Shown here piece after piece: positions 1-13,084 of a DNA stretch of 64,000 nucleotides. Position 1 is the first letter of the stretch. Each line of letters opens with the position of its first letter. The notes beneath the pieces were generated by a model. It saw only the letters and a program-made list of their open reading frames with translations. It ran no database searches and had not been told where the DNA came from. The stretch covers positions 9,252,935 to 9,316,934 of the forward strand of contig NC_058338.1 in assembly GCF_905475395.1 (NCBI RefSeq), in the 5' to 3' direction. The DNA is from Chrysoperla carnea (Eukaryota; Arthropoda; Insecta; Neuroptera; Chrysopidae). The translations under genes were made by a program, and so were the position numbers.

Positions 1-978
1 GTTTTTTAAGTTCAGTGTTTATAGATCGCATTTAACAAATGAGGATCGTTTAACTGCATAAAACAACATAAGAGAATTTTACATATGTTAAATAGGTTAT
101 TTCCAATAGTTTGGTCATTTTTAATTAACGATTAACTTAATTTCACCCCTTAATTCGATATTAAATATATTTTATTGTACGAAATATAAAATAGAATCAA
201 AATTCGAATAAAGAATGATAATTTTATTAATAAAAAATCATTTCGTTTTAAAATTAAATGTAATTAAAAATATTTTCGATATTCAATTTGTTTGTAAAAT
301 GCAATACACATACGTACAAGTTAAACAGAGTGAACGCTACTTTCAGACTTTTTATCAAGAATAAAGAAGCCTCTCGCCGAGCGCGCTATCTGTATTTAAG
401 AGTAAATATTAGACGGCATCTTGGCAACAAGGTCAACAACACTAAATACAAGTAAAAAAAAATAAATTAAAAATAATATATACAATATAAAAATATTACA
501 ATAATATAATTAAAATATAATAAAAATTTGTGAAAATTCTAATAATTGTATTTAATAAAATAATTTCAACGAAATGTTCAATTGAAAATATTAAAATCAA
601 TTATACATGTTGTTTCATTGAAGTTTTTCATATTGTGTGTGTTTCATATAGTGACCTATAATAGTGAAAACTAGGTAGTTTCATATTATAAATGATAAAA
701 TATAATTATTAATTATGAAAATATGTTTATTAAACATGAATATTATGTAAATTGTATACAATCATGGATAATATCATTATTTTTAATCAATTTGACATTT
801 TGAAATTACGATCTGTCAAATTTGATTGTTTACGATCTCTAGACATTTGATGTACCGCGAAATTTAAAACTATGTTGATATTTAAAATTTTATTGTTACT
901 AAACATAAACAATGTGAGAGTAGTTAAATAAAAAAAATGTGAATTATGTGTTTTTATTAATTTTAAATTATATTTATA
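1..978. other. AT-rich 5' flank of the FBXL6-like gene
   Basis: No coding region is supported here. The stretch is strongly AT-rich except for a short GC-rich patch near 365-430 that includes the run gccgagcgcgc. That patch could mark the promoter or 5' UTR of the downstream F-box gene, but no TATA box or initiator stands out, so this is inference. Confidence 0.4.
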
Positions 979-3900
979 ATGGCTGAATCAATGTCTACAG
1001 ATTGTGAAACTGTTGTGAAAGGCAGTTTCGCATCACCAACAAATTATTCTGAGAACTCTTCAGTGTCATATAATAGTCCGTTATCAGAGAGTCAAACTCC
1101 ACCATCTTCGTATGATGTAAAAGCTAGCCCGAGTTTTATGGAAGTGGGTAAAAATAATGGAAATTTAACTGAAAATGAATTTCCAAATAATAATTTATTT
1201 GAAAACAGTCCACAATGTGATATTGAAGGGAATGTATGTCAATCGGAGGGTAAAATTAAGATTAAAACTCCCGAATCGATTAACAGTATGACAGAATCCA
1301 GTTCGACTAGTTCAAATGATGTTAATTTAGAAACAAAACCATCTATTAACGACAATATTGTTGACTCCGATGAGAAAATATTCTGTAAGCCGGATATCAG
1401 TCCTAAATCTGAGAAAAGTCCACGAGAGTTACGTAGTCCACGATCGGATCGTAGTGGGAAAAGTCCGAAATATAGTCCACGATCTGAAGCAAGTCCACGA
1501 CCCGAGCGTAGTCCAAAACCAGAACGAAGGAGTGAACGTAAATTAAACACTCCAGATATTACTGAAACCGCTGCTGTTGTTGTCAATGATACTAAAACAA
1601 AGATTAAAAATTCTAAAGTTGTAAATTCGGCTGAGGAGTTTCCTAAAAATGGGGCTGTGAATAAAAAATCTAGAAGTAGATCAAAAGAAGAAAATACTAC
1701 GTCTTCGAAAAGTAGGAAACGTATGAATAATAATTCATCGGGACGAGGTAGACCACCAAAGCAAAAGGATTCTGTTATGACAACTACATATCATTCACAG
1801 ATCAGTGGTGATAAGAATGCTATCAAAATTTGTATTAAAAAAGCTAAATTAATACCTCAAGTAATTATTAATCATTTGTTATTACAATATAATCCCAATT
1901 ATTTTATGGTTGCTGTTAGAATCCAAAAGTAATGATGCAATGACATTTTAGCCATAAAAGAAACAGGATTTTCAATAAAACATTTTAATCCGAGATCTCA
2001 GGCCGCGGTAGTAAAAAAATGAACCTTTTATCAGGCTATCCAACTGATCATTTTCATTGGCTAATAATAATATCATTTATGCCAATTATTGAATATTTTG
2101 CGATAAAAATCGAAAAATATTCTAGTAACATTGCTGTTTTGTGGTTTTTTAGTAGTTTTTATCGTCTGTTTAGTGGGCCTGAGAATTGAAAGTTGGCAAC
2201 ACTGTTACCAAGCCGCACACAAAAAACCATAGAGATATTATAGATAGATAACGCTAGCCTGTAAGTGGATGCGATATGCGAAGCGAGAGAGAAGATTGCC
2301 AGTAAGTTCCCCCGTGTCCTTGTCTAATACATATATTAAGAATATGTGTACATATGATTATGACAAGGGCACAGGGGAACTCAAAAAAGAAGATATCAAG
2401 CTGAAATTTTTGTAGCGTGCTCTGGGCGTAAAATGTGAGCTTGAGTTCGTACATGAAGAATATAGATCGATTGGGTTTTCGATTCGAATGTCAAGAAGGG
2501 TTTACTTTAAACCTTTTCTTAAACTAAAGAAATAATTGGGATTTATAAATAAAGTTTTTATTTTTTTTTATACAATGAATATTCCTTTTTTATAGCAGCA
2601 AGCACCTACAAATAAAAAATCAAAAAAACGTAGGAGACAACGAGTATCGGATTCAGAAAATTCTGATTTTGAAACTTATACCACGACGAAAAGGCGATCG
2701 TCAAAAAAAGCTAGTGATAAAATTGCCGATAAAGATGTTAGTGTTGAAGTATCGGAACCGGAAGAACAGACTGTTTGGGGATCTGATGTGCCTGTACCTA
2801 TTCTGTTTAGAATATTCCAGGAAGTGTGCAATGATGTGGGATGTTTACCGACCTTAGTGAGGTAAAAAATAAAATTTTTTCCGCTCGCTGAGGATTACGA
2901 CTTAACGAGATTTCACTGTATTTAACTCTTCAATATTAAATTTTTTTTTGAAATATTACAGATTGTCAAAAGTATGTAAATTATGGAACTCAGTTGCTGT
3001 TGATCCAAAACTTTGGGTTAATATTGATCTATTTACATGGCACAAAGAACGACAGAAAACTGATTTTAAATTACATTGGTTGATTGATAATCGATTATCA
3101 CATTGTCAAGATTTGAATTTAAGTATGTTTTCATTTATTGAGAATCTTTGGATTTGAAATTATTATTTATTTGGGAATTTACTTTATAGGTAATTGGAAA
3201 GCGAATAACATATCATTCATTTTTGATATATTAACGGAAAAATGTTTGGATTTACAAGGACTTAATTTAAGCGGTTGGAATGGATTGACTTCGGATCATT
3301 TGAAACATATTTCGACGCGTTGTGAAAAATTACAACGATTGGATCTATCAAGTATAAATGTGAGTAATAAGAGTAAACTTATTTTGGTCGATATGCTACC
3401 CAAAAAGATCGTATGTGCTTTTAATAAAAGTCGGAGGACGCATTCAACGAAGTTTCAATCAGTTAAATTTATTTATTTTTAATTTTGTTACAGTCGGAAA
3501 CAACAATTACAAAATGTGCAATTGGATCACAACCGTTAATGCAACTTGCAGACGACATGGGTGATCGATTAACTCATTTACTTTTAGCTAATAATAAACT
3601 TGCTGGATTTCCTCAAATTATTTCAGCAATAGCTGTAAGTTCTATATTATTATATGGATATAAATTTAAACTTGGTATTATTTTTATTATTAAGTTTTTG
3701 AATAATTTTTTTTCCAAAATTCTAGACACACTGCCCAAATTTACAATTATTGGATTTATCAAATATTCGAACTGTCTCACACACAACTGCACCATTACAC
3801 ATTGAAAAATTACAACAAGGTTGCGAAAAGTTGCGTGTGTTACGAATTACAAATAGTCAAATTGTTTTAGCGAGTGCATCTTTAAAAGAACAGGTGAGCA

Positions 3901-5260
3901 AAAATTTATTGTTTTTTGTATAGTCATCATGACTGCATAGCTGAAATTCGGTATGTAGGATTGTTTATTGATCCTTCAAAAAACCTTCAAACAAAAGTTG
4001 TTTGACTTTATAAAATAAACATTTTTTGTTATTAAAAGATTTGATGTATCTCTCACCGTTTAAAATCTTTCAATTTGAGATCTCCTGTAAACTATCTTTT
4101 TTCCCTTAAACTATATAAACTATATTTTTGCCTTTTCTTATAGGTTGAATCACCTGGTTTTCCGAATTTAGAAGAATTGTCGGTAGCTACTGGTACAAGT
4201 GATGTTACATTAATTGACGATAATGCTATTGAACGTATATTAAAAAATAGTCATAAATTACGTCTGTTAGATGTGCGTGGATGTACACGAATATCTGATT
4301 CAAGTCTTGTGCGAGTACCTGCTTGGGATTTGGAACATTTATTTCTCAGTGGTAAGTTCCAAAATGTTAATATAACCTCTGTAATTGTTTTGCATTAATT
4401 TTTGCCGAGGTTTTTAATTATTTTTTAAAATCAAATAAAGATAAAATCCCAAAACACATCCCCGGCTTTTTAGAATATATTATAATTTTTAAAACATCAT
4501 TATTTTGTTTAGGTTGTTATGTAACACGTTTTGTTGGATCGGGATTGGAATTAATTGTACAAAAATGGAGCCACAGTTTGTTAGAACTAGATTTAGGCTG
4601 GTCAACTGCAACTGAACCATTAGATGCTGCGGTATTTGCCTTAGCTGAGAAAGAGGATGAGTCACGATTAAGGTAAATATAATTCAAAAAAGATATTTCT
4701 CTTTAATTGTCAAATTTTTATGAAAATCCTGTAATTCTCAGCTTTTTTAGACTTTACTTTGTGAGGTTTCATAAAAAAAACGGTTGTGTAGAAAAAATTT
4801 GTATTAATTTCTTGATATGTTTTCTAGAATATTAAATCTCTGTGGATCATCCGTAAGTTTAGACCCAGTGAAAGCAGTGTTAAAAAAATGTAGACATTTA
4901 AATTCAATAAACTTATCATCGTGCCGTGCCCTTCCACGCGGTATTAAACGATTATACGAAGGAACTGAAGTCGCCGAATTATTAGCAAGTTTAGAAGAAA
5001 AACCAAAACCAAAAAAAGTACCTACACCTGAACCAACACCAGAACCATCTCCACCACCTCCCCCAGTTATAGAACCCCTAGAAGACCACGAACAGTTATC
5101 AAATGATTTAGTTTCATCTCTTGTACCAGACATTAAAGACTCACTATTACCCATTATTGAACCATCAACGGATTTATTACCGGCATTCGATGATCGAATG
5201 GATGCAGTTTCGATAGAAGATTCAATAGACGATTTACATTCGATACTTGAAAATAATTAA
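979..5260 (+). CDS. FBXL6: F-box and leucine-rich-repeat protein, FBXL6-like (9 exons)
   Basis: Nine exons join in frame: 979-1860, 2596-2861, 2962-3122, 3190-3410, 3494-3634, 3726-3893, 4144-4351, 4513-4672 and 4828-5260, all GT-AG, giving about 879 residues. The F-box lies near residues 355-405 (WGSDVPVPILFRIF, then LSKVCKLWNSVAVDPKLW). Leucine-rich repeats follow to about residue 770 (LQGLNLSGWNGLTSDHL, LRLLDVRGCTRISDSSL, LLELDLGWS). The first 294 residues are a disordered, charged Ser/Pro region with SPR/SPK repeats at about 141-178 and an AT-hook-like GRGRPPK at 255-261. The tail holds a Pro-Glu run. F-box proteins are substrate receptors of SCF (Skp1-Cullin-F-box) ubiquitin ligases; the target here is unknown. 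Vertebrate FBXL6 is much shorter (about 540 residues), the difference being mainly the N-terminal extension. Confidence is high for an F-box/LRR protein and moderate for FBXL6 specifically. Confidence 0.85.
2306..2380. repeat. Inverted repeat in FBXL6-like intron 1
   Basis: Two 19-bp arms, 2306-2324 and 2362-2380, are inverted copies with two differences (gttccccc... and ...ggggaac) around a 37-bp AT-rich loop. The bases just after it (gatatcaagctgaaattttt) match the dispersed repeat seen at 25.97 and 27.3 kb. It is probably part of a mobile-element relic in the intron. Confidence 0.5.
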
Positions 5261-5586
5261 GTGTACTGTGAAAATCTGTGTTATTGTTTTTCTTTTAACT
5301 TTATACACGTTGTGTATTATAGGAAAAACAGTTGGAAAATTTACATAGAACAATATGTAAACATAAATAAAGTGTGCGTTTGTGTATGTTTGAGATTTGC
5401 GCGTTGTTTGGTATGCGTTTTAGTGGTGAGTACTAAAAACTATGTGGATAGTTTCTATTAAAATTTAACTCTAAAGTTTTATAAACAAATTTAAAAGAAG
5501 AAGTAAAAAAAAAGTACATGATGTTTATCGAATATTCAGATAAACAATAATATTTTAGGTTTTTTTGTTTTAGGTAATTTAAATAA

Positions 5587-5609
5587 ATATATATATATAT
5601 ATATATATA
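5587..5609. repeat. (TA)n microsatellite
   Basis: About eleven uninterrupted TA units lie downstream of the FBXL6-like stop codon. Several AATAAA motifs occur between 5340 and 5860, so this may fall in the 3' UTR or just beyond it. Confidence 0.8.
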
Positions 5610-6427
5610 GCACGGTTATATTATATCGGTTTTTATTTTAGAATTATTGTTTTTAAAAACAATATAGTTTTTTTTATTCGTTTTTTATGATTCGTATCTC
5701 GAAATTGTAATTTTTTTTATTTTTAAAATAATGTGTCTTTTTTGTATCGACTCAAATTAAGATATACGTAATTAGTAGATTACAGTCGAAATAATTCGTA
5801 ATTTTATATGATTTTAAATGCAGAAAAAAGTAGCGTTGTTCGTGCTATGGAACAATAAAGAAATTTCTAAGAATAATGACTTTTATATCTAGCAATTTTT
5901 ACCTCTACAAAAAATTTCACAATCGAGCTGAACTGTTCTCTTTTACGATATTCCTTTCTTTCGATTGTCTGGAAAAAAAGGATAGCATATAAAGTAAATT
6001 CATTGTTAAATTGTAAAGTAGTTTAATGTTTTATTAATCTTGGCTATTATCTTTGGGGACATAACCGTAACTATTGGATTTTGGACAATAGTATATAAGG
6101 GATTTTCGACTTGAAATTGTAAGAAGATATGAAAATAAAAATTTTCTTGTGTTAAAGTATATGCCTCTATGAGAGAAAATAAAAGCAACTACTTAAAAAT
6201 CCAAAATGGAACTACGCAGGCGTAGCCAAATAGCCAACAATTCAATGGTAGACAAAAAGACCTATTATAAAAATTTATGTTGTCAAATTGTAAACAAATA
6301 TTAAAATAATTTGAGTCGTTATTTAAAACTAAATTACGGTTGTGCTTTTAATTATTTTCATCATTTCTAATCGCTCAATGTTCGTTTTATGCTTCATTCA
6401 TCTATTATCATTTTTCCTCTGAAGATT

Positions 6428-6502
6428 AAAAAAAGATCCTCTAGATGGCAGGATATATTTGTACCCCCCCTCCTAGTACTGCCATCTAGCGGATCTTTTT
6501 TT
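6428..6502. repeat. Near-perfect hairpin, 24-bp arms
   Basis: The left arm at 6428-6451 (agatcctctagatggcag at its end) is the inverted copy of 6479-6502 with one mismatch. The loop is 27 bp and includes a C run. The T tract after the right arm makes it resemble a folded terminator, but in an insect intergenic region a short foldback mobile element is likelier. Confidence 0.6.
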
Positions 6503-6614
6503 TTCATAGAAATTTATTCATTGGAACGATCGAAACTTCAGCTACGTAAAATAGTACAAAATCAATTATTACCGCTAAGTTTCAAAAAGAGGGTTAATAT
6601 CACAGTAGTTATTT

Positions 6615-6950
6615 ATACAGGGTGCTTTTTTAAGTTGACATATGCTTGAAACTCGAAAAATAAGTTTTATCAATTAAAATGTTTCAAGCAAAAAATTTGG
6701 ATCTATAGACATACATCTTTGATCTCAATAAAAAGATCAATCTACTCCATAACTTGTAACAGATAGATGGGCACTTTAATATAGAAAGTTGTTATTGATT
6801 AAAAAGTAACACTTTTTGTTTGAAACATTTTTTCGCCAACTGTACAGTTTTGGCATAAACGGACTGAAAAGTTTTCACCAAAAATTGTTTTTTGTATGTC
6901 TTCGAGACGTACGAAGTAGCAGCCATTTTTGTGTTACCAAAAGGTACCTT
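6615..6950. mobile_element. Fragment of a TATACAGGG-ended repeat
   Basis: The start (tatacagggtgctttttt, then gacatatgcttgaaac) matches the left end of the inverted-repeat element at 39253. Internal stretches (tttttgtatgtcttc, aaaagttttcacc) have counterparts in it. The right end is not clear. Confidence 0.5.
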
Positions 6951-9260
6951 TTTTATATTTCTGGTATATTATTTGATGATTTGGATTATTGAAGCTTAGC
7001 AAAATTATATTTAACCACTGAAAGTATGCATTTAAAACGAATAAAAAATGATCTGAATTATTGTTTATTTATAATAATCAATGAAAAAATTTATTTGTAT
7101 TTTATTTCAAAGCAAAACAATAGGAAGACAATCAATGTATGCAATTTTGTTTTATTATTATTTATAACAAATTTTATATTTTAAAATCTCAAAAACCTTT
7201 TTTTTTAAATAAATTTTTAAAAATTTCTATATTTCTTCAAAAATTTTAAACTTTTTTTTGTATTTATATGCCTTTTTGATTTCTCGATTATTGTGTTTTC
7301 GATTGACTTTGTTTTCAAGTTATCTATAAAAATATAAATAATATATATTTAATTGTAATCAAAACAATTCGTAAACAAATTAATTTAATTCAATAATGTT
7401 AAATAAAGAGTAAATTTAATTAAAATTTTATATAAATCTTGTTAATTGGTAGTTATCTATCAAACTTGTATATTTTGTATAAAGAAAGGTAAGTTTTATA
7501 TTTACAGTCATTAGAAATTGGAAGATATTAACAGAAGAAATAAAACGGCAGAATATAGTCTACTACTGTTTTAAATATTGAAAGTACAGATAGTTCTTAA
7601 TGCAGAATGCGAAATTTTATGAGGTCGAAGGTGTTATACAACACAGGGGGGCTATGAAAAACTCGTGATCGTAACTGTTAGAATGAATTTTTGTTGACTT
7701 CGAATTAAAATATAATTACAATACAGAAAAAACATACAATAGAGTTACATTTCGCTAAATATCGATATTTCGATTGCAACACAACCATTGACAATAGCTA
7801 AACTTTGTAATAGAACTAGAAACAATTTTCCATTAACTTAATAAATTAAACAGAATTCGAATGCGAAAAAATCGAATTTTGAATTCAGTTTCTAATAAAA
7901 AATGTTCTAATACTGATTTTCCACTAAATTTTGTCAGTTACGAACATGAGCTATTTTGTAGCCGCTCCCCCTTCCTATGCGTTATGTAATACCTATAACA
8001 GCAAAAATTTTACATAAAAAACCATCCCTAGTTTAACCCTTCAGACTGGTCGTCTTTCGTACAAAAATTATTACTCTTGCCATAAGAAAAATTCTCACGC
8101 TATTGCGAAAGTGTAAAGAACGAGACTTCAAACTTTGTTTACTGCATGCGATGTGAAGAAACGGAACCAAATGAAATTTCTCGAGACATGACGATAATAT
8201 TTTTTGCTTAAATTCTGTATTCAATAATTTAAAATCAGACCAAACCTATAACAAGTGGATTGTTAGAGCCTAAAAAAAAGAAAAAACAACCCACTGTGCA
8301 TTGATTTTCGTATTATCTAGGGGCCCCGACATGGATTGTTAATGCACTGATTGCAACCTTAAAAATTTTTCAAAATATCTTATTTATAGTTTGATATTTT
8401 TAAGATTTGACTTCCAAGTTAAAAAATAAAGCAATCGATAATACAATTAATATTTTTATTTAGCATCGAAAACAAGCAAAATGTAAATTTATTTTCTTTC
8501 CAATTTATATTTAAAAAAGAATTATAACCGTTGCTATTTTAAAAAAAATATTAAATAACCGACAAAAATAGTTACGAATGTTTTAAATTTTGATTACGAA
8601 AGATATTTATAAAAAAAATTTATTTTACAAAAAAAAAAATGAGAGCAATAGCGAACGAGTATAAAGTGAAATGTGAGTGTATAGATAATTTTGAAGTGCA
8701 TACAATTTCGGATATCGATTTTGTATGTAGAATAAATGCAATATTAAAAATTTGTGATGATAAGCAAAGAAAATTCGAAAACCTTTTTAAATAAAATGTA
8801 TGTTTGTATACAAGAGTAAATTTTTACGTAAAATTAATAAAATCTTGTGTACAGAAAGTGTTGTAAAAAATTAATATTAAATTAATTTTTTTTAAAGAAT
8901 CAAAAAGAGTAACACAAAAATTTTGTAATCAAATTTAATATACACAAAAAAAACCTTGATATCACTGCCTAAATTTAAGTTTCAAAAATAATTAAATACA
9001 TAAAGTTAAATATTATGTAAGGCCTATATTTTATTGTTAAAAAATGTGCAAGGCGACGTGAATATCAAACAAATGTATGTGGATATCTTGCCATTCTTTG
9101 AAATTCCTAATTTTCCTCTCAATAACCCCGTTCATCAGGTTTTTCCTATTATAAGACATCTGTAAATTTATCACTAACAAAGTCTGAACACTGTTGTAAA
9201 ATATTAAAGATAAATAAATTTCCAAGTGAATACATAATTCCAACTTGAAATTAAATGCAA

Positions 9261-9535
9261 AATACAGGGTGGACAACTTAAACAAAACTTGTAGAGTTTG
9301 ATGAATGACATCAGATTGGACCTAGTGTTCTCCGGATTGCTTTAATAATCAATTTAGATTCTAAAAGATAAGAGATAGGATAACACTTTAAATTAGAAAG
9401 TTGATCCTCATTAAAAAACGAACATTTTTTTCGAAAATCATTAGCTTTCGGAGGAAATGCGACTTAAAAATATGTCACTATTGCATTTAACCGAAAACTT
9501 TGATATAGCACCTTACAGGCTTACATGCTAATCTT
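9261..9535. repeat. Dispersed repeat, copy 1 (second copy at 38.52 kb)
   Basis: The stretch from gacatcagattggacctag through gctttcggaggaaatgcgac to tattgcatttaaccgaaa recurs at 38520-38705 with scattered differences and a small deletion. It starts after an acagggtgg motif like the other TACAGGG-ended repeats here. No coding potential is seen. Confidence 0.6.
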
Positions 9536-12500
9536 AAAGGATTTAAGTGACGGCGTACATAGTCAATATAATGACTGCGTTTAGCCGGTCAGAACGCCAC
9601 TGAACCCAATGTTGAACACTCACAGTCTCATTTCATGCTGTCATACTCACGAGCGCTCAATTCGGCAAAAGGCAATTAAAAACGTTAATATACTGAAATG
9701 TCTCATATACTTGATCCAAGGATTCCAGTTTTCTATGTTCTCTTGATTATACCCCCACGTACGTATACTCCAATATTTTCCAATACCCTCATTATTTAAC
9801 ATTTTACCTAATGGAATTGAAAACTTTTTATGTGTATAAAATTAAATTTGAGAACATAATTTTTGTTGAGAGTAATTATTTTTAGTTAAGTAAGTTAAAA
9901 CAAAATAAATCGATTTGCGTGTAGACACGAATCGATTTTGTAAATTAAATAAAGAAATTTAATGCACGATTTTTATCTGCACTTTGTACAAATTTTCAAT
10001 GCAGTTTACTATTATTATATTAATTTCTGTTTTTTATATATATAGAAAAGTACGGCTCTATGTTTTGTGTTTTTTATTTTTGTACTGATTATTTTTTGTT
10101 TGAAAAACCTAATTTGCTTAAAAAGTAAATATTATAATGGCCGCATGGTTACCTCCAGTAAAAGTGTTTTAGGCGGCAATATCTTTCTATACATTTAACA
10201 TTCCGTATATCGATCATATATTATCCGAAAAGGAAAAATTTAAATGATCGATAGATGCAGTGCTTAAGACTTTTTTATATTGATTAACACCGGCTAAATT
10301 ATTTAAATTCAAGGTAGAGATATTGGGAACATAAATAGATTCATAATACTACCATATTTGACGTCCCTATCCGCTCCGTGTATGAGTTTTTTTCAGGCAG
10401 TTAAGTTACCTTTGAAACGATACACTATTAATATAACTGTATGGATGGACACATAAGTCTTTGGATTGCATATATGGTTTATATTGAAGATTTAATATTA
10501 TTTTCAAACAAATTTAAATAAGTGCTGTCGTCGATCTCTCTACCGTTAAATCACTCTTGAGCACAAGCGCTCTTGTACGATTTGTTTGTCCAATTGTATT
10601 AAGATATTTTCATCATAAGTATTTAGTAAAAAAATGATGGTAAGGATAATAACGAATTATGAAGACGCCAGTAAGCACAAACACAAAAAACTCTACTCGC
10701 CTACTTTATCTGTACTGTGATCAACCGTTTGGGGCGGATACTTTGCAGCACTATGGTATTTTTTTATCTCTATGAATTAGCTTCGTAACAGTAAATAAGT
10801 TACCTCTTTTATCCCTTAATAGCGTTTCATGCCTTTCTTCTTATATGCTCAGAAACTTTTTGAACAATTTAGGTTTTTCAAGAAAAATTAAAAAAATTTC
10901 AATTTCAAATTTTTATTTTACTTATATTCTTTGAAAAAAACAATTTTTTTAAATGAATAAGAAAAATTAGATTTAGTTTAAACTACTGTGTGAAGTCAAT
11001 ATATTCTAAATGAAACAAAACAAAAAATTAAATTTTAGTAGAAAAATCAAGAAAAAAGTTATTATATATTTATTGATTAAAAAAAATAGGAACCTTCTGT
11101 CTAAAATTACAATTTGTTTAATCATATAAAACACTGAACAAAAATAGGCCAAAATATTCATATTTTAATTTTCTGTTAAATGTGAGTGTAAAATGTCAGA
11201 ATAACACATCCAAATATTGCTTAATTTTCATAGATCGGGAGATTTTAACCTAAGAATAAAGTCCGTTTGGAATATTTAAAATAGAAATAGTTCTTAATAC
11301 CGAAGTTTTATCCGTTCGTATGAGTTACGTAACGCAAGGAGGCTACGAAATAGTAAATGTTTGTAACTGGTAAAAGATAGAGGAAAAAAAGTAACAAACA
11401 ACTTTTGAAATTGAAAGCGATAAAAATGAATTTTCCTGCCCGATACTCGGAAAGCAATATACGACTTAAATAGCGCATCTTCTAATATACCATTATCGAG
11501 ATAAAGTTTCGTTAATTTTCGTCTTTAATTTTGAGAATTAAATAAAGTTGAAGAAAATTAAATGTACTATTTTTAATCTTGGCTTTTTTTTCTCCAACTT
11601 TCAAAATTTATTTGAAAGGTATTAAATTTAAAACCAAAATTCATGAAACAGACAGAAAAAAAAATTTCCCAAAATACTTCATTAAATATTATTGCCCATA
11701 GAACTAACTTTGAGAAAATAACATGTGCGCTATTTGTGATATATGTCGATAGTCACACGTCATTTAACACTGATAGTCACCATCTGCAAACATTTAACAG
11801 GAATTTAAAAAATGTAAATTTCCAAAAAAATGTTAAAAAAACACAAATAAAAATCGAATAATAATTTGAACTTTTGAGCGTGAGAATTATAAATACCTTA
11901 AAATAAAACTAATATAAATAATTATAAACAATAAAAAAAATATATATAAACAATTAATGAATAATATAATTAATGCTTGAATTTACATACATCATAGCCT
12001 TGCTAATATATATATTTTTGCAGAAATATAATTTTAAATAAAAAATGAAAAATTTTTTGGAGAGATGAAAATAAATAAATAAATAAAAATATTGTAAGTC
12101 GTAGATTATATATAAATAAATATATATTATACAATTATATATAATATTAATTATATTATTATTATTATTATTAATTATCTGATTTTTATTATTATTATAT
12201 TATTATTAAAAATTATTGTATTGTCCATGTTTTAAAAATATCTTTGTTATTGTATCTGTTTTTTCTTTTTTTTTTTTTTGAAAAAAATAATGTAATAAAA
12301 TCTCATTTATTAGACAGCGTGTTTTTACTTCGAAAATTACAACACACAAATTTAAACCTTTTCTGACCAGAAAAACTTTGATTGCAAAATATCTACTAAA
12401 CTAACTTTCATTACTGGAAGGAGTTGAATTAAAAATTTTTGTCTGACCTCCTAATAAGTGTTATCGAGTACCAAATGAACCTATCTATAACCACGTAGTT

Positions 12501-12715
12501 AGAAACAATTTTAATTTTAATCATTTCAGCGGTCCCAATGGTCCCTGACCATTGTTTTGGTTTTTGAACAAGTATAGAGGAACCAAAAGTCTTGTCTTAT
12601 CATCAACTATTAACCTAATAAGCATTAGGATCAGACGGTTAGAATTTTTACAAAAGGATGCATGTCAGCTCCTTAACTAACATTACACATTTCCAATTTT
12701 GAGAATGATAATACA

Positions 12716-12975
12716 GTGTATAAGCCGGAAAAATGTGTCGATAGTGAAAAAGTTGGGAAACGGCACTGATTTTAATAACCCCAAGGCACATTAAGTCAAC
12801 TTCACCTAGTCATAGGGGGGGGGGGGGCATTTAATGCTTATTTTGATTAAAAATTGTCATCAGGTAAGTACTTTTGGTCGCTGAATAGGAATCTGATGTC
12901 AGATTACACGGATTCACGTAACCCAAAAATCGTGCCAAAATAATAATTCCCTATGACTATACTACTAACTCAGTT
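12716..12975. repeat. Dispersed repeat related to the 19.4-kb element
   Basis: Shared blocks with 19397-19640 include aagttgggaaac, a G-run with ggggcat, tgcttattttgat, and aatctgatgtcagattacac. A run of about 13 G residues near 12818 interrupts it. Only one arm of the palindromic 19.4-kb element appears to be present. Confidence 0.55.
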
Positions 12976-13084
12976 ACCATAGATATTTTCAAAATTTATG
13001 CATCAACTTTTATTAGAACGTTTGTTTATTATTTATCTTTACTGTTAAAGATACAATTTTTTTATCTCTATTTTTTTTTCCAAC

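Larger units (their letters stand above)
5610..13084. other. Intergenic, repeat-bearing, no gene seen
   Basis: Short open frames here are AT-rich and show no domain, splice partners or conserved pattern. The interval holds a hairpin at 6428, dispersed repeats at 6615, 9261 and 12716, and an (TTA)n-like, very AT-rich tract around 12080-12220. No tRNA or other RNA gene was recognised. Confidence 0.5.

Noticed and set aside
1239-1586. 115-residue minus-strand frame inside FBXL6-like exon 1
   Set aside because: It is the antisense of the SPR repeat region and has no independent support.
11643-11861. 72-residue frame as a small gene
   Set aside because: Lys/Asn/Thr-rich product of AT-rich DNA with no signal peptide, domain or splice context.
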